From contig JBMNUL010000084.1 in assembly GCA_050946255.1 (NCBI GenBank), positions 1-11,164 of the forward strand: DNA of 11,164 bases, written 5' to 3'. A program made the translations under genes and the position numbers. The notes under the pieces were generated by a model. The model did no database searches, was not told where the DNA came from, and saw only the letters and a list, made by a program, of their open reading frames with translations. The stretch comes from JBMNUL01 sp050946255. GTDB lineage: Bacteria > Actinomycetota > Coriobacteriia > Coriobacteriales > CADBOM01. This document shows, piece after piece, positions 1-5,491 of the stretch. Every line of letters begins with the position of its first letter. The stretch's first letter is position 1.

Positions 1-65
1 TCAGTAGGTAGAGCACTTCGTTGGTAACGAAGAGGTCACCGGTTCAAATCCGGTCGCGGGCTCCA
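1..65 (+). tRNA. thrT: tRNA-Thr(GGT), 5' end cut off by the window
   Basis: The 3' part of a tRNA for threonine ACC/ACU codons. The anticodon arm reads CTTCG-TTGGTAA-CGAAG, which places GGT at positions 34-36. The T arm is ACCGG-TTCAAAT-CCGGT. It is followed by the 3' acceptor strand CGCGGGC, discriminator T and an encoded CCA at 63-65. The missing part is the 5' acceptor strand and the start of the D arm, about 11 bases. Pairing predicts that the lost acceptor strand reads GCCCGCG. Its position next to tRNA-Met matches the actinobacterial thrT-metT pair. Confidence 0.95.
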
Positions 66-76
66 TTGTAATAACT

Positions 77-101
77 AGGCGCCACTGAGGCGTTTGTTTC
101 T
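77..101 (+). terminator. weak intrinsic terminator-like hairpin between the tRNA genes
   Basis: AGGCGCC (77-83) can pair with GGCGTTT (89-95) around loop ACTGA. The stem has four GC pairs, two G-U pairs and one A-U pair. A T-rich stretch follows (GTTTCTGTT). It could end transcripts from upstream of tRNA-Thr or mark a processing site between the tRNAs. The stem is short, so this is tentative. Confidence 0.35.
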
Positions 102-134
102 GTTATGGGAAATTTCCATTGCAGCAGTTTGCAT

Positions 135-211
135 GGCGGCGTAGCTCAGTTGGTTAGAGCGCACGGTTCATACCCGTGTTGTCACTGGTTCGAGTCCAGT
201 CGCCGCTACCA
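135..211 (+). tRNA. metT: tRNA-Met(CAT), elongator type
   Basis: A complete 77-base cloverleaf with encoded CCA. The acceptor pair is GGCGGCG/CGCCGCT with a G-U first pair. The D arm is GCTC-AGTTGGTTA-GAGC. The anticodon arm is CACGG-TTCATAC-CCGTG with CAT at 169-171. The T arm is ACTGG-TTCGAGT-CCAGT and the discriminator is A. The 5' body matches elongator methionine tRNAs of actinobacteria rather than initiator tRNA, which has an unpaired first position and three GC pairs at the anticodon stem base. The alternative is a lysidine-modified isoleucine tRNA, which is less likely given the GGCGG acceptor. Confidence 0.93.
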
Positions 212-262
212 TAGATGTAAAAGTTCTAATAAGGAACATTGCATAAATATTTGAGTGGTCTT

Positions 263-292
263 TTGACCAAATGTTTTCAAGAGTTGTAAATT
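263..292 (+). promoter_or_regulatory. candidate tuf promoter
   Basis: TTGACC at 263-268 (5 of 6 to TTGACA), 18 bases, then TAAATT at 287-292 (4 of 6 to TATAAT). This predicts a start near 299 and a 5' leader of about 55 bases for tuf. The -35 is part of a short inverted repeat (TGGTC-TTTT-GACCA, 256-269), and a small hairpin (GTGCC/GGCAC, 307-320) lies in the leader. Cotranscription from the upstream tRNAs, as in the E. coli tRNA-tufB operon, is also possible because no clear terminator follows tRNA-Met. Confidence 0.4.
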
Positions 293-353
293 TATTTAGG
301 ATCCATGTGCCTTAGGGCACGCGAAAGTTGGAATCTAGAAGGAGGAGCCAAAA

Positions 354-1556
354 ATGGCGAAAGAGCATTATGAGCGCACGAAGCCGCATGTAAACATTGG
401 GACCATTGGTCACGTCGACCATGGTAAGACGACCCTGACGGCGGCCATTTCCAAGACCCTGTCGGAGAATGATGGTTCGCACGGAACCGCACATGCAGAC
501 TTCACTGCTTTCGAGGACATCGACAAGGCTTCTGAAGAGCGTGAGCGTGGAATCACGATCTCCATCGCGCACATCGAGTATGAGACCGATACCCGCCATT
601 ATGCTCACGTCGACTGCCCAGGCCATGCCGACTACATCAAGAACATGATCACCGGTGCTGCCCAGATGGACGGCGCTATCCTGGTTATCGCTGCCACCGA
701 CGGCCCAATGGCCCAGACCCGCGAGCACATCCTGCTCGCCCGTCAGGTCGGCGTTCCCTACATCGTGGTCTTCCTCAACAAGTGCGATATGGTCGACGAC
801 GAGGAGCTCATCGAGCTCGTCGAGATGGAGACCAGGGAGCTCCTCAACGAGTATGGTTTCCCGGGAGACGATACCCCGATTATCCGCGGCTCCGCTCTGA
901 AGGCACTCGAGGGCGACAAGGAGTGGCAGGAGAAGATCTGGGAGCTCATGGATGCAGTCGATACCTACATCCCGCTTCCCGACCGTGACGTCGACAAGCC
1001 GTTCCTGATGGCCATCGAGGACATCTTCACGATCACCGGCCGTGGCACCGTGGCAACTGGTCGTGTCGAGCGTGGAACCATTCGCATGAACGACGAGGTC
1101 GAGATCGTTGGAATCAAGCCCACCGCCAAGACCGTCTGCACCGGCGTTGAGATGTTCCGCAAGATTCTCGATGAGGCCCAGGCTGGCGATAACATCGGAG
1201 TTCTTCTCCGCGGCACCAAGCGTGAGGACGTTGTGCGTGGCCAGGTTCTCTGCAAGCCCGGTTCGGTTACCCCTCATTCGAAGTTCAAGGGTCAGGTTTA
1301 CGTTCTGACCAAGGACGAGGGCGGACGTCACACCCCGTTCTTCGATGGCTATCGTCCTCAGTTCTACTTCCGCACCACCGACGTCACCGGTGTCGTGAAG
1401 CTTCCCGAGGGCACCGAGATGGTCATGCCCGGCGACAACGTGGAGATCGAGGGAGACCTCATCGTGCCGGTCGCTATGGAGAAGGGTCTCCGCTTCGCTA
1501 TCCGCGAGGGTGGACGCACCGTTGGTTCCGGACGAGTCAGCGAGATCCTCGAGTAA
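354..1556 (+). CDS. tuf: elongation factor Tu (EF-Tu)
   Basis: The cytoplasmic GTPase that delivers aminoacyl-tRNA to the ribosomal A site. It is 400 residues, against 394-397 in most bacteria. GTPase motifs seen: G1 GHVDHGKT (19-26), G2 RGITI (65-69), G3 DCPGH with the catalytic His at 91, G4 NKCD (142-145) and G5 SAL (180-182). Domains 2 and 3 follow from about residue 210, ending in the conserved [16 protein letters not shown] stretch. The switch-I approach (residues 37-58) is a few residues longer than in E. coli. Gln131, the equivalent of E. coli Gln124 whose change gives kirromycin resistance, is retained. The start is fixed by a perfect AAGGAGG at 339-345, eight bases upstream. The gene sits between tRNA-Met and rpmG rather than after fusA. 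Whether a second tuf exists elsewhere cannot be seen. Confidence 0.99.
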   Translation: MAKEHYERTKPHVNIGTIGHVDHGKTTLTAAISKTLSENDGSHGTAHADFTAFEDIDKASEERERGITISIAHIEYETDTRHYAHVDCPGHADYIKNMITGAAQMDGAILVIAATDGPMAQTREHILLARQVGVPYIVVFLNKCDMVDDEELIELVEMETRELLNEYGFPGDDTPIIRGSALKALEGDKEWQEKIWELMDAVDTYIPLPDRDVDKPFLMAIEDIFTITGRGTVATGRVERGTIRMNDEVEIVGIKPTAKTVCTGVEMFRKILDEAQAGDNIGVLLRGTKREDVVRGQVLCKPGSVTPHSKFKGQVYVLTKDEGGRHTPFFDGYRPQFYFRTTDVTGVVKLPEGTEMVMPGDNVEIEGDLIVPVAMEKGLRFAIREGGRTVGSGRVSEILE

Positions 1557-1593
1557 CTTCTGAGCTTTCATAGCTCTTTGGATTGAATTGTCT

Positions 1594-1624
1594 GCAAGGG
1601 CCCGGTCTAGTACCGGGCTCTTGC
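1594..1624 (+). terminator. tuf terminator: 13-bp hairpin without a U-tract
   Basis: GCAAGGGCCCGGT (1594-1606) pairs with ACCGGGCTCTTGC (1612-1624) around loop CTAGT. This gives 13 continuous pairs with one G-U. It lies 38 bases after the tuf stop. No T-run follows (ATGATATGG), so it resembles the tail-less hairpins proposed as terminators in actinobacteria. An RNase or 3'-end stabilising role is the alternative. Confidence 0.7.
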
Positions 1625-1700
1625 ATGATATGGAGCATCGCGTCAGGCGATTGCCGCAGCACAAGCTGGCAGAGCTTGATCTAATTAATCCGGGTTCTCG

Positions 1701-1740
1701 CCTTTCAGGCATAAATTCCTATGTTTATGCCTGTCGAAGG
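1701..1740. repeat. imperfect 40-base inverted repeat upstream of rpmG
   Basis: CAGGCATAAA (1706-1715) and TTTATGCCTG (1724-1733) are perfect 10-base inverted arms around TTCCTATG. Outside them CCTT (1701-1704) pairs with AAGG (1737-1740) across a small asymmetric internal loop. It lies 28 bases before the candidate -35 of rpmG and has no T-run on either strand. It could be a regulator-binding palindrome or a second RNA hairpin ending tuf read-through. The rest of the 290-base tuf-rpmG spacer holds only the tuf hairpin and the rpmG promoter. Confidence 0.6.
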
Positions 1741-1768
1741 ATTAAAACTATCGATTGCGGATGTTATA

Positions 1769-1798
1769 TTGACGCTGCAACCGTGTGGATGCTATTTT
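1769..1798 (+). promoter_or_regulatory. candidate extended -10 promoter for rpmG / tRNA-Trp / secE
   Basis: TTGACG at 1769-1774 (5 of 6), 18 bases, then TATTTT at 1793-1798 (4 of 6), with TG one base before the -10 (TGC at 1790-1792), an extended -10. The predicted start is near 1805, about 42 bases before the rpmG ATG. It is one of the best sigma-A-type matches in the window. Confidence 0.6.
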
Positions 1799-1846
1799 CT
1801 TATGCGCTTGATTGTTCAGGCGCTTGTACATCAAATAGGAGGAGTT

Positions 1847-1996
1847 ATGCGTACTTTGGTCACACTGGCCTGCACTGAGTGTAAGCGCCGTAACTACACG
1901 ACCAAGAAAAACAAGCAGAACAACCCCGATCGCATCGAGTTCATGAAGTATTGCAAGTGGTGCGGTCATCACACTCTCCATAGGGAGACGAGGTAA
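1847..1996 (+). CDS. rpmG: 50S ribosomal protein L33, zinc-ribbon type
   Basis: A 49-residue basic protein of the large ribosomal subunit near the E site. Two CxxC pairs (C9/C12 and C36/C39) mark the zinc-binding (C+) form. The body has the usual L33 pattern ([18 protein letters not shown]). The longer open frame reaching back to 1721 is not used: this ATG has AGGAGG at 1837-1842, and homologues begin MR(T/V)xVTLACxEC. It probably starts a transcript that continues through tRNA-Trp into secE. Many actinobacteria carry a second, zinc-free L33 under Zur control. Whether one exists here cannot be judged. Confidence 0.97.
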   Translation: MRTLVTLACTECKRRNYTTKKNKQNNPDRIEFMKYCKWCGHHTLHRETR

Positions 1997-2005
1997 GTCA
2001 GATAT

Positions 2006-2082
2006 AGGCCAGTAGCTCCAATTGGTAGAGCGGCGGTCTCCAAAACCGTTTGTTGGGGGTTCGAGTCCCTCCTGGCCTGCCA
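2006..2082 (+). tRNA. trpT: tRNA-Trp(CCA)
   Basis: A complete tRNA with encoded CCA (2080-2082). The acceptor is AGGCCAG/CTGGCCT with discriminator G. The anticodon arm is GCGGT-CTCCAAA-ACCGT with CCA at 2040-2042. The T arm precedes the 3' acceptor strand directly. It begins nine bases after the rpmG stop with no room for a promoter, so it is probably cut from the rpmG-secE message. A tRNA-Trp just before secE is a widespread bacterial arrangement. Confidence 0.96.
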
Positions 2083-2135
2083 TCTGACCTCTCACTGCTA
2101 GGAAAATTACCAGCGACGAATGGATTTCAGTATCA

Positions 2136-2684
2136 ATGGCAAAGAAGACGCGTGCGGAACGCAAGAAAGAACATGAGCGCGCTCTGAAAAACCCCAATCA
2201 AGCCGCAAAGAAGGATTTGGTTGGGGATTCTTCTGCATCTGCCTCTGAGGAAGAGAAAAAGGCTGACGTCACGGTCGATTCCGTGAAATCAGAGGATGTG
2301 CAGAAAGAGGGCGACACAGTCGAGGCCAGCAAGTCCGAGGTGGACAGGCCTGCGGATGCTCCCGAGATGACCGAGAAACAGAAGGCCAGGGAGGAGAAGG
2401 AGCAGCAGAAGCGCATCCAGCGTGCGAAGAAAGCTGCTGCTAGGGCCGAGACAAAGAAGAACAAGCCCAAGAAGAGGCGCGGTCCCAAGTTCATCTGGAC
2501 TTTCGTTGACTATCTCAAGAACGTCCGCATCGAGATGAAGAGGGTCGTCTGGCCCACCCGTCAGGAGACTTGGAAGATGACCCTGGTCGTGATCATCGCG
2601 CTTGTCTTCTTCTTCGTTCTCATCTACATAGTCGATTCCGCTGTCACGCCGCTTCTCTACTGGATGTCTGGAATAGGAGGTTAA
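2136..2684 (+). CDS. secE: preprotein translocase subunit SecE with long charged N-terminal extension
   Basis: An essential clamp subunit of the SecYEG protein-export channel in the inner membrane. The conserved core is C-terminal: the amphipathic segment with RVVWPTRQET (136-145), then one hydrophobic membrane span (about 147-169) and a short tail. The first 118 residues are a low-complexity Lys/Glu/Ala region, probably disordered and cytoplasmic. Actinobacterial SecE proteins commonly have such an extension (roughly 160 residues in mycobacteria, against 60-80 in many Firmicutes), and 182 is at the long side. No Shine-Dalgarno is seen: the nearest AGGA is about 30 bases upstream, and no other in-frame ATG, GTG or TTG precedes this one back to the tRNA. 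The start is therefore chosen by the MAKK opening and by elimination. Confidence 0.95.
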   Translation: MAKKTRAERKKEHERALKNPNQAAKKDLVGDSSASASEEEKKADVTVDSVKSEDVQKEGDTVEASKSEVDRPADAPEMTEKQKAREEKEQQKRIQRAKKAAARAETKKNKPKKRRGPKFIWTFVDYLKNVRIEMKRVVWPTRQETWKMTLVVIIALVFFFVLIYIVDSAVTPLLYWMSGIGG

Positions 2685-2690
2685 TGCTAC

Positions 2691-3224
2691 ATGGGCAAGA
2701 GATGGTATGTCCTGCATACCTATTCCGGATATGAGAACAGGGTCAAGAGCAACCTGGAGCACAGGGTCGAATCCATGGATCTCTCGGATGTGATTTCAGA
2801 CATCCAGATTCCAATGGAGGAAGTTACCGAGATCAAAGAGGGTGGCAAGCGCGTCACCTCCGAGAAGAAGGTCTTCCCGGGATATGTGCTGGTCAGGATG
2901 GAACTCGACAACCACACTTGGAGCGTCGTCCGCAACACTCCAGGTGTCACTGGTTTCGTCGGAGCGGAGGGCAAGCCGATTCCACTCACCCGCGAGGAAT
3001 ATCAGAAGATCATGGGGCGCACCAGCCACGAGGTTCCCAAGAAGACCAGCACCGACATCCAGGTTGGACAGTCTGTCAAGGTCACTTCTGGTCCCCTCGC
3101 CGAGTTCGATGGTATTGTCAGCGAGGTCATTCCCGAGACCGGCAAGGTCAAGGTCATGGTCTCAATCTTCGGAAGGGAGACCCCGGTCGAGCTCAGCTTC
3201 GACCAGGTGGCGAAGGTCCAATAG
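2691..3224 (+). CDS. nusG: transcription termination/antitermination factor NusG
   Basis: A 177-residue RNA polymerase-binding factor, similar in length to E. coli NusG (181). The NGN domain (3-110) begins RWYVLHTYSGYE and has the conserved VFPGYVLVRM (61-70) and NTPGVTGFVG (82-91). A linker leads to the KOW domain (about 124-175, VGQSVKVTSGPLAEFDG...). In the family, NGN spans the polymerase clefts, and KOW contacts Rho or ribosomal S10. The gene follows secE by six bases, and its AGGAGG (2675-2680) lies inside the last codons of secE, so the two are probably translationally coupled. Another ATG at 2684 is out of frame. No long insertion of the kind seen in some actinobacterial NusG proteins is present. 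Confidence 0.98.
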   Translation: MGKRWYVLHTYSGYENRVKSNLEHRVESMDLSDVISDIQIPMEEVTEIKEGGKRVTSEKKVFPGYVLVRMELDNHTWSVVRNTPGVTGFVGAEGKPIPLTREEYQKIMGRTSHEVPKKTSTDIQVGQSVKVTSGPLAEFDGIVSEVIPETGKVKVMVSIFGRETPVELSFDQVAKVQ

Positions 3225-3326
3225 AAATATTCGAGGCGCGCTGTGCCCGGTATTCTGCTGCCCGGGAAGCTTCTCGCAAGCGTTGCCGATTCAAGGGCAG
3301 ATTTGAATTGCAATGCAAGTTGGAAC

Positions 3327-3341
3327 GACCCGATTCGGGTC
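3327..3341 (+). other. small hairpin just upstream of the rplK ribosome-binding site
   Basis: GACCCG (3327-3332) and CGGGTC (3336-3341) pair perfectly around ATT. It lies three bases before the rplK Shine-Dalgarno (AGAGAGG, 3345-3351) in the 137-base nusG-rplK spacer. I found no convincing promoter in that spacer. The position suits translational control, for which L1 is the known regulator of this operon in E. coli, but I cannot match an L1-binding motif here. Confidence 0.4.
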
Positions 3342-3361
3342 ACTAGAGAGGTAAATGCAAA

Positions 3362-3832
3362 ATGGCAGCTCCAAAGAAGAATGTCTCCGGATTCATCAAG
3401 CTGCAGATTCCTGGCGGGCAGGCCACACCTGCCCCTCCAGTAGGACCTGCACTCGGCGCTCAGGGCGTCAACATCATGCAGTTCTGCCAGTCCTTCAACG
3501 CTCAGACCCAGGACCAGCAGGGCACGGTTATTCCTGTCGAGATCACCGTCTATGAGGACAAGACCTTCAGCTTCGTCTGCAAGACTCCTCCTGCGGCATT
3601 TCTGATCAAGCAGGCTCTCAACCTCGAGCACGGTTCGGGAACCCCCCATATCGACAAGGTTGGAGAGCTCAGCCAGGAGCAGCTCCGCAAGATCGCCGAG
3701 GTCAAGATGCCGGACCTCAACGCCAACGACATCGATGCCGCAATGAAGATCGTTGCCGGCACCGCCCGCTCCATGGGCGTTCGCATCGAGGGCGTGGAGG
3801 ATACCGGGGTCTACGACACCCGCAAGAGGTAA
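3362..3832 (+). CDS. rplK: 50S ribosomal protein L11
   Basis: L11 forms the base of the ribosomal GTPase-associated centre with 23S rRNA, takes part in factor-dependent GTP hydrolysis, and is part of the thiostrepton site. The N-terminal domain holds the proline-rich [18 protein letters not shown] segment (25-42). The C-terminal RNA-binding domain spans about 77-142 with GTARSMGV (133-140). Family members usually end soon after this motif at 141-145 residues. This one continues for about a dozen residues ([13 protein letters not shown]) to 156. The ATG is 10 bases after AGAGAGG. It is followed by rplA, as is typical, but with a long spacer. Confidence 0.98.
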   Translation: MAAPKKNVSGFIKLQIPGGQATPAPPVGPALGAQGVNIMQFCQSFNAQTQDQQGTVIPVEITVYEDKTFSFVCKTPPAAFLIKQALNLEHGSGTPHIDKVGELSQEQLRKIAEVKMPDLNANDIDAAMKIVAGTARSMGVRIEGVEDTGVYDTRKR

Positions 3833-3835
3833 TAG

Positions 3836-3946
3836 GTGAACGTGGCTAGTGCCCCGGAAGTCCCCGGGGTGTCTGCGTTCGCTTCCGCATCTTGGTAAAA
3901 TCTCAAGATGCCGATAAATGTGGAAGGGCCGGCATGGCCCGCTTTC
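3836..3946 (+). promoter_or_regulatory. structured rplK-rplA spacer, three successive hairpins
   Basis: Right after the rplK stop, 3836-3845 can pair with 3873-3882 (10 pairs, three wobble). Inside it, after a 3-base bulge (CTA), 3849-3857 pairs with 3864-3872 (three wobble pairs, then CCCCGG/CCGGGG). Next, GCATCTTG (3887-3894) pairs perfectly with CAAGATGC (3904-3911). A third hairpin is GGGCC-GGCAT-GGCCC (3926-3940). No T-run follows any of them. L1 autoregulation or attenuation between L11 and L1 is a reasonable inference from the known biology of this operon, but no specific motif was identified. Confidence 0.5.
3893..3901 (+). promoter_or_regulatory. possible internal extended -10 promoter before rplA
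   Basis: TGGTAAAAT has the TGN extension and TAAAAT (5 of 6 to TATAAT) at 3896-3901. No recognisable -35 is present at the right distance. It sits in the loop side of the second hairpin of the spacer, about 60 bases before the rplA start. Weak evidence on its own. Confidence 0.3.
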
Positions 3947-3966
3947 GACCACGAAGGAGAAACATC

Positions 3967-4656
3967 ATGCCAAAGCACGCAAAGAACCACCGCAACGCAA
4001 AGGCAAAGCTGGACAAGGACATCTATTCTCCAGCTGAGGCCGTCAAGCTCGTCAAGGAGCTCTCGTACGCCAAGTTCGACGAGACCGTCGAGGCCCATTA
4101 CCGTCTGGGCATCGATACGCGTCAGGCAGACCAGCAGATCCGTGGCTCGATCTCGCTTCCCAACGGAACCGGGAAGAGCGTCAGGGTCGCCGTCTTCGCC
4201 GAGGGAGACAAAGCCCGTGAGGCAGAGGCCGCCGGAGCGGATATCGTCGGCAGCGACGACCTCGTGCAGGACATCCAGAACGGCATGCTCGACTTCGATG
4301 CCACCGTTGCAACTCCGGATATGATGAGCAAGGTCGGACGTCTCGGCCGTGTGCTCGGCCCCCATGGTCTCATGCCGAACCCCAAGTTGGGCACTGTTAC
4401 CAATGACGTCGAGAAGATTGTCAAAGAGCTCAAGGCCGGCCGCGTCGAGTACCGAGCCGACAGGTTCGGCATCATTCATGTGCCGATTGGAAAGGTTTCC
4501 TTCACCGAGGATGCCCTTCTCGAGAACTTCAATGCGCTGACCTCCGAGATCTTGAGGGTCAAACCCTCAAGCGCCAAGGGACGTTACGTCAAGTCCGTCA
4601 CCCTCGTTTCCACGATGGGGCCTGGAATCAACGTCGACTATACCGCCGAAGCCTAG
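3967..4656 (+). CDS. rplA: 50S ribosomal protein L1
   Basis: The L1 stalk protein binds 23S rRNA beside the E site and helps release deacylated tRNA. In E. coli it also represses its own operon by binding the mRNA. It is 229 residues, the usual bacterial length. Domain I is split between the termini. The family signature [19 protein letters not shown] is at 122-140, and the C-terminal [13 protein letters not shown] strand is at 209-221. The start was chosen because AAGGAG (3954-3959) lies seven bases before this ATG and homologues begin with a short basic MPKHxK. The longer frame from 3892 runs through spacer structure. Confidence 0.98.
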   Translation: MPKHAKNHRNAKAKLDKDIYSPAEAVKLVKELSYAKFDETVEAHYRLGIDTRQADQQIRGSISLPNGTGKSVRVAVFAEGDKAREAEAAGADIVGSDDLVQDIQNGMLDFDATVATPDMMSKVGRLGRVLGPHGLMPNPKLGTVTNDVEKIVKELKAGRVEYRADRFGIIHVPIGKVSFTEDALLENFNALTSEILRVKPSSAKGRYVKSVTLVSTMGPGINVDYTAEA

Positions 4657-4691
4657 GCAGCATAACGTTCGTTTGGAAATATCGCTCGTTC

Positions 4692-4730
4692 GCAGGGCAT
4701 GCAGTTGACGCGTGCCCTGCTTTTATATTT
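4692..4730 (+). terminator. intrinsic terminator after rplA
   Basis: GCAGGGCATGC (4692-4702) pairs with GCGTGCCCTGC (4710-4720): 11 pairs with one wobble, around loop AGTTGAC. TTTTATATTT follows directly. This is the most classical terminator in the window. It lies 35 bases after the rplA stop and ends the secE/nusG/L11/L1 unit. It is part of the 306-base rplA-rplJ spacer, which also holds a promoter, a second hairpin and the L10-type leader. Confidence 0.85.
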
Positions 4731-4733
4731 AAT
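4705..4733 (+). promoter_or_regulatory. candidate rplJ promoter overlapping the rplA terminator
   Basis: TTGACG at 4705-4710 (5 of 6), 17 bases, then TTTAAT at 4728-4733 (5 of 6). The -35 is in the loop and first stem base of the terminator, and the -10 starts inside its T-tract. The predicted start is near 4740, giving a leader of about 220 bases for rplJ. Confidence 0.55.
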
Positions 4734-4740
4734 ATTCGGT

Positions 4741-4765
4741 GCGGTTTTTCCAACCGTTGTTTTTT
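4741..4765 (+). terminator. second short terminator-like hairpin
   Basis: CGGTT (4742-4746) pairs with AACCG (4752-4756), with a possible G-U outside, around TTTCC. TTGTTTTTT follows. With the preceding hairpin it forms a tandem terminator for rplA transcripts. If the promoter at 4705-4733 is real, this hairpin would be the first thing transcribed and might act as a pause or 5'-stabilising element. Confidence 0.5.
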
Positions 4766-4773
4766 GCAGATAA

Positions 4774-4892
4774 CTGCCCTAGACAGCCGGTGTCGATAGA
4801 CTTAATCGGGCCATGCGCCCAGCCTGCCGAGGTGGTCGAGCTCAGAGTGGCATTGTGCCAATCTCGCGGCCCCCGCTGGACAGTGGAGGCCG
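4774..4892 (+). promoter_or_regulatory. ribosomal protein L10 leader (autoregulatory mRNA element)
   Basis: The segment lies in the place and has the look of the L10 leader family, a bacterial mRNA structure bound by L10 or the L10-L7/L12 complex to lower rplJ-rplL expression. It contains AGACAGCCGGTG near the 5' side and CAGCCTGCCGAGGTGG in the middle, which resemble conserved blocks of such leaders in memory. Stems seen are GGGC-CATGC-GCCC (4808-4820) and TGGCA-TTG-TGCCA (4848-4860). The second can be extended by GAG/CTC (4845-4847/4863-4865) across an AT bulge. Assignment rests on position and partial motif likeness. A covariance-model match would settle it. Confidence 0.65.
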
Positions 4893-4900
4893 TTTCTATT
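4867..4900 (+). terminator. attenuator-like hairpin at the 3' end of the L10 leader
   Basis: CGGCC (4867-4871) pairs with GGCCG (4888-4892). After one C-A mismatch, CCGCT (4873-4877) pairs with AGTGG (4882-4886) around GGAC. TTTCTATT follows. GGTCGAG (4834-4840) could instead pair with CTCG-CGGCC (4863-4871) and so break this stem, giving two exclusive states. The T-run is interrupted, so termination may be partial. Confidence 0.5.
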
Positions 4901-4919
4901 ATGACTCGGCTTCTTCGAT

Positions 4920-4935
4920 GCCCGCCAACGCGGGC
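4920..4935 (+). other. GC hairpin before the rplJ ribosome-binding site
   Basis: GCCCGC (4920-4925) pairs perfectly with GCGGGC (4930-4935) around CAAC. It ends 12 bases before the GGGGAGG of rplJ (4948-4954). It has no T-run. It may keep the ribosome-binding site exposed or take part in the leader switch. Confidence 0.4.
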
Positions 4936-4962
4936 CGGAGCAGACGAGGGGAGGTGCAATAC

Positions 4963-5481
4963 ATGCCAAACATCCAGAAAGAGGAAATGGTCCGCACGAT
5001 CAAGAAGGAACTTGAGGATGCCACTGCAGTTTGGGTGGTCGACTACAAGGGCCTGACCGTGAAGGAGTCCGAGGAGTTCCGCCGCAGCATCAGGGAGACC
5101 GGTGCCAGCTGCAAGGTCCTCAAGAACACCCTTACCTTGAGGGCGCTCTCCGAGTTGGAGATGCCAACGCTGGAGGATATCCTCAACGGGCCCTCTGCTT
5201 TCATCTTCGCTTCCGGAGATCCAGTTGCTTCTGCCAAGGCCGTAAAGGAGTTCAGCAAGAGCAACGAGAACGTCGTAATCAAGGGCGGGATCATGGATGG
5301 CAAGGAGGTCTCTGCCGAAGAGGTGGACAAGATCGCCGAGCTTCCCACCCGCGAAGAGCTCATCGCCATGCTGCTGCGCACGATGCAGGGTCCGGCAACT
5401 GGGCTCGTCCGCGTCCTCAATGGTCCAATGGAGTCCTTCGCAAGGGTTCTCAACGCCATCAAGGACACGAAGGTCGCATAG
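4963..5481 (+). CDS. rplJ: 50S ribosomal protein L10
   Basis: L10 anchors dimers of L7/L12 to the ribosome, forming the stalk that recruits translational GTPases. It is 172 residues, near the family norm. The N-terminal rRNA-binding domain includes YKGLTV (28-33) and VLKNTL (52-57). LPTREELIAMLL (127-138) precedes the C-terminal helix (about 139-172) that carries the L7/L12 binding sites. The start is the ATG with GGGGAGG eight bases upstream. An open frame extends back to 4813 but runs through the leader structures. It is separated from rplL by 100 bases. Confidence 0.97.
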   Translation: MPNIQKEEMVRTIKKELEDATAVWVVDYKGLTVKESEEFRRSIRETGASCKVLKNTLTLRALSELEMPTLEDILNGPSAFIFASGDPVASAKAVKEFSKSNENVVIKGGIMDGKEVSAEEVDKIAELPTREELIAMLLRTMQGPATGLVRVLNGPMESFARVLNAIKDTKVA

Positions 5482-5491
5482 GAAATATGTG

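Noticed and set aside
312..1712. 466-codon open frame on the minus strand opposite tuf
   Set aside because: It mirrors the codon pattern of tuf (GC-rich third positions keep the antisense frame open), has no ribosome-binding site, and its translation looks like no known family.
1588..1878. 96-codon plus-strand frame downstream of tuf
   Set aside because: It starts in the tuf terminator hairpin and runs through the inverted repeat and rpmG promoter into rpmG in a different frame, without a ribosome site.
3225..3361. Possible promoter in the nusG-rplK spacer (TTGCCG near 3283)
   Set aside because: No -10-like sequence stands at 16-18 bases, so rplK is taken as cotranscribed with nusG.
4739..5056. 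105-codon plus-strand frame covering the rplJ leader, as a possible leader peptide gene
   Set aside because: No Shine-Dalgarno before 4739, most of it is explained by leader hairpins, and it overlaps the start of rplJ in another frame.
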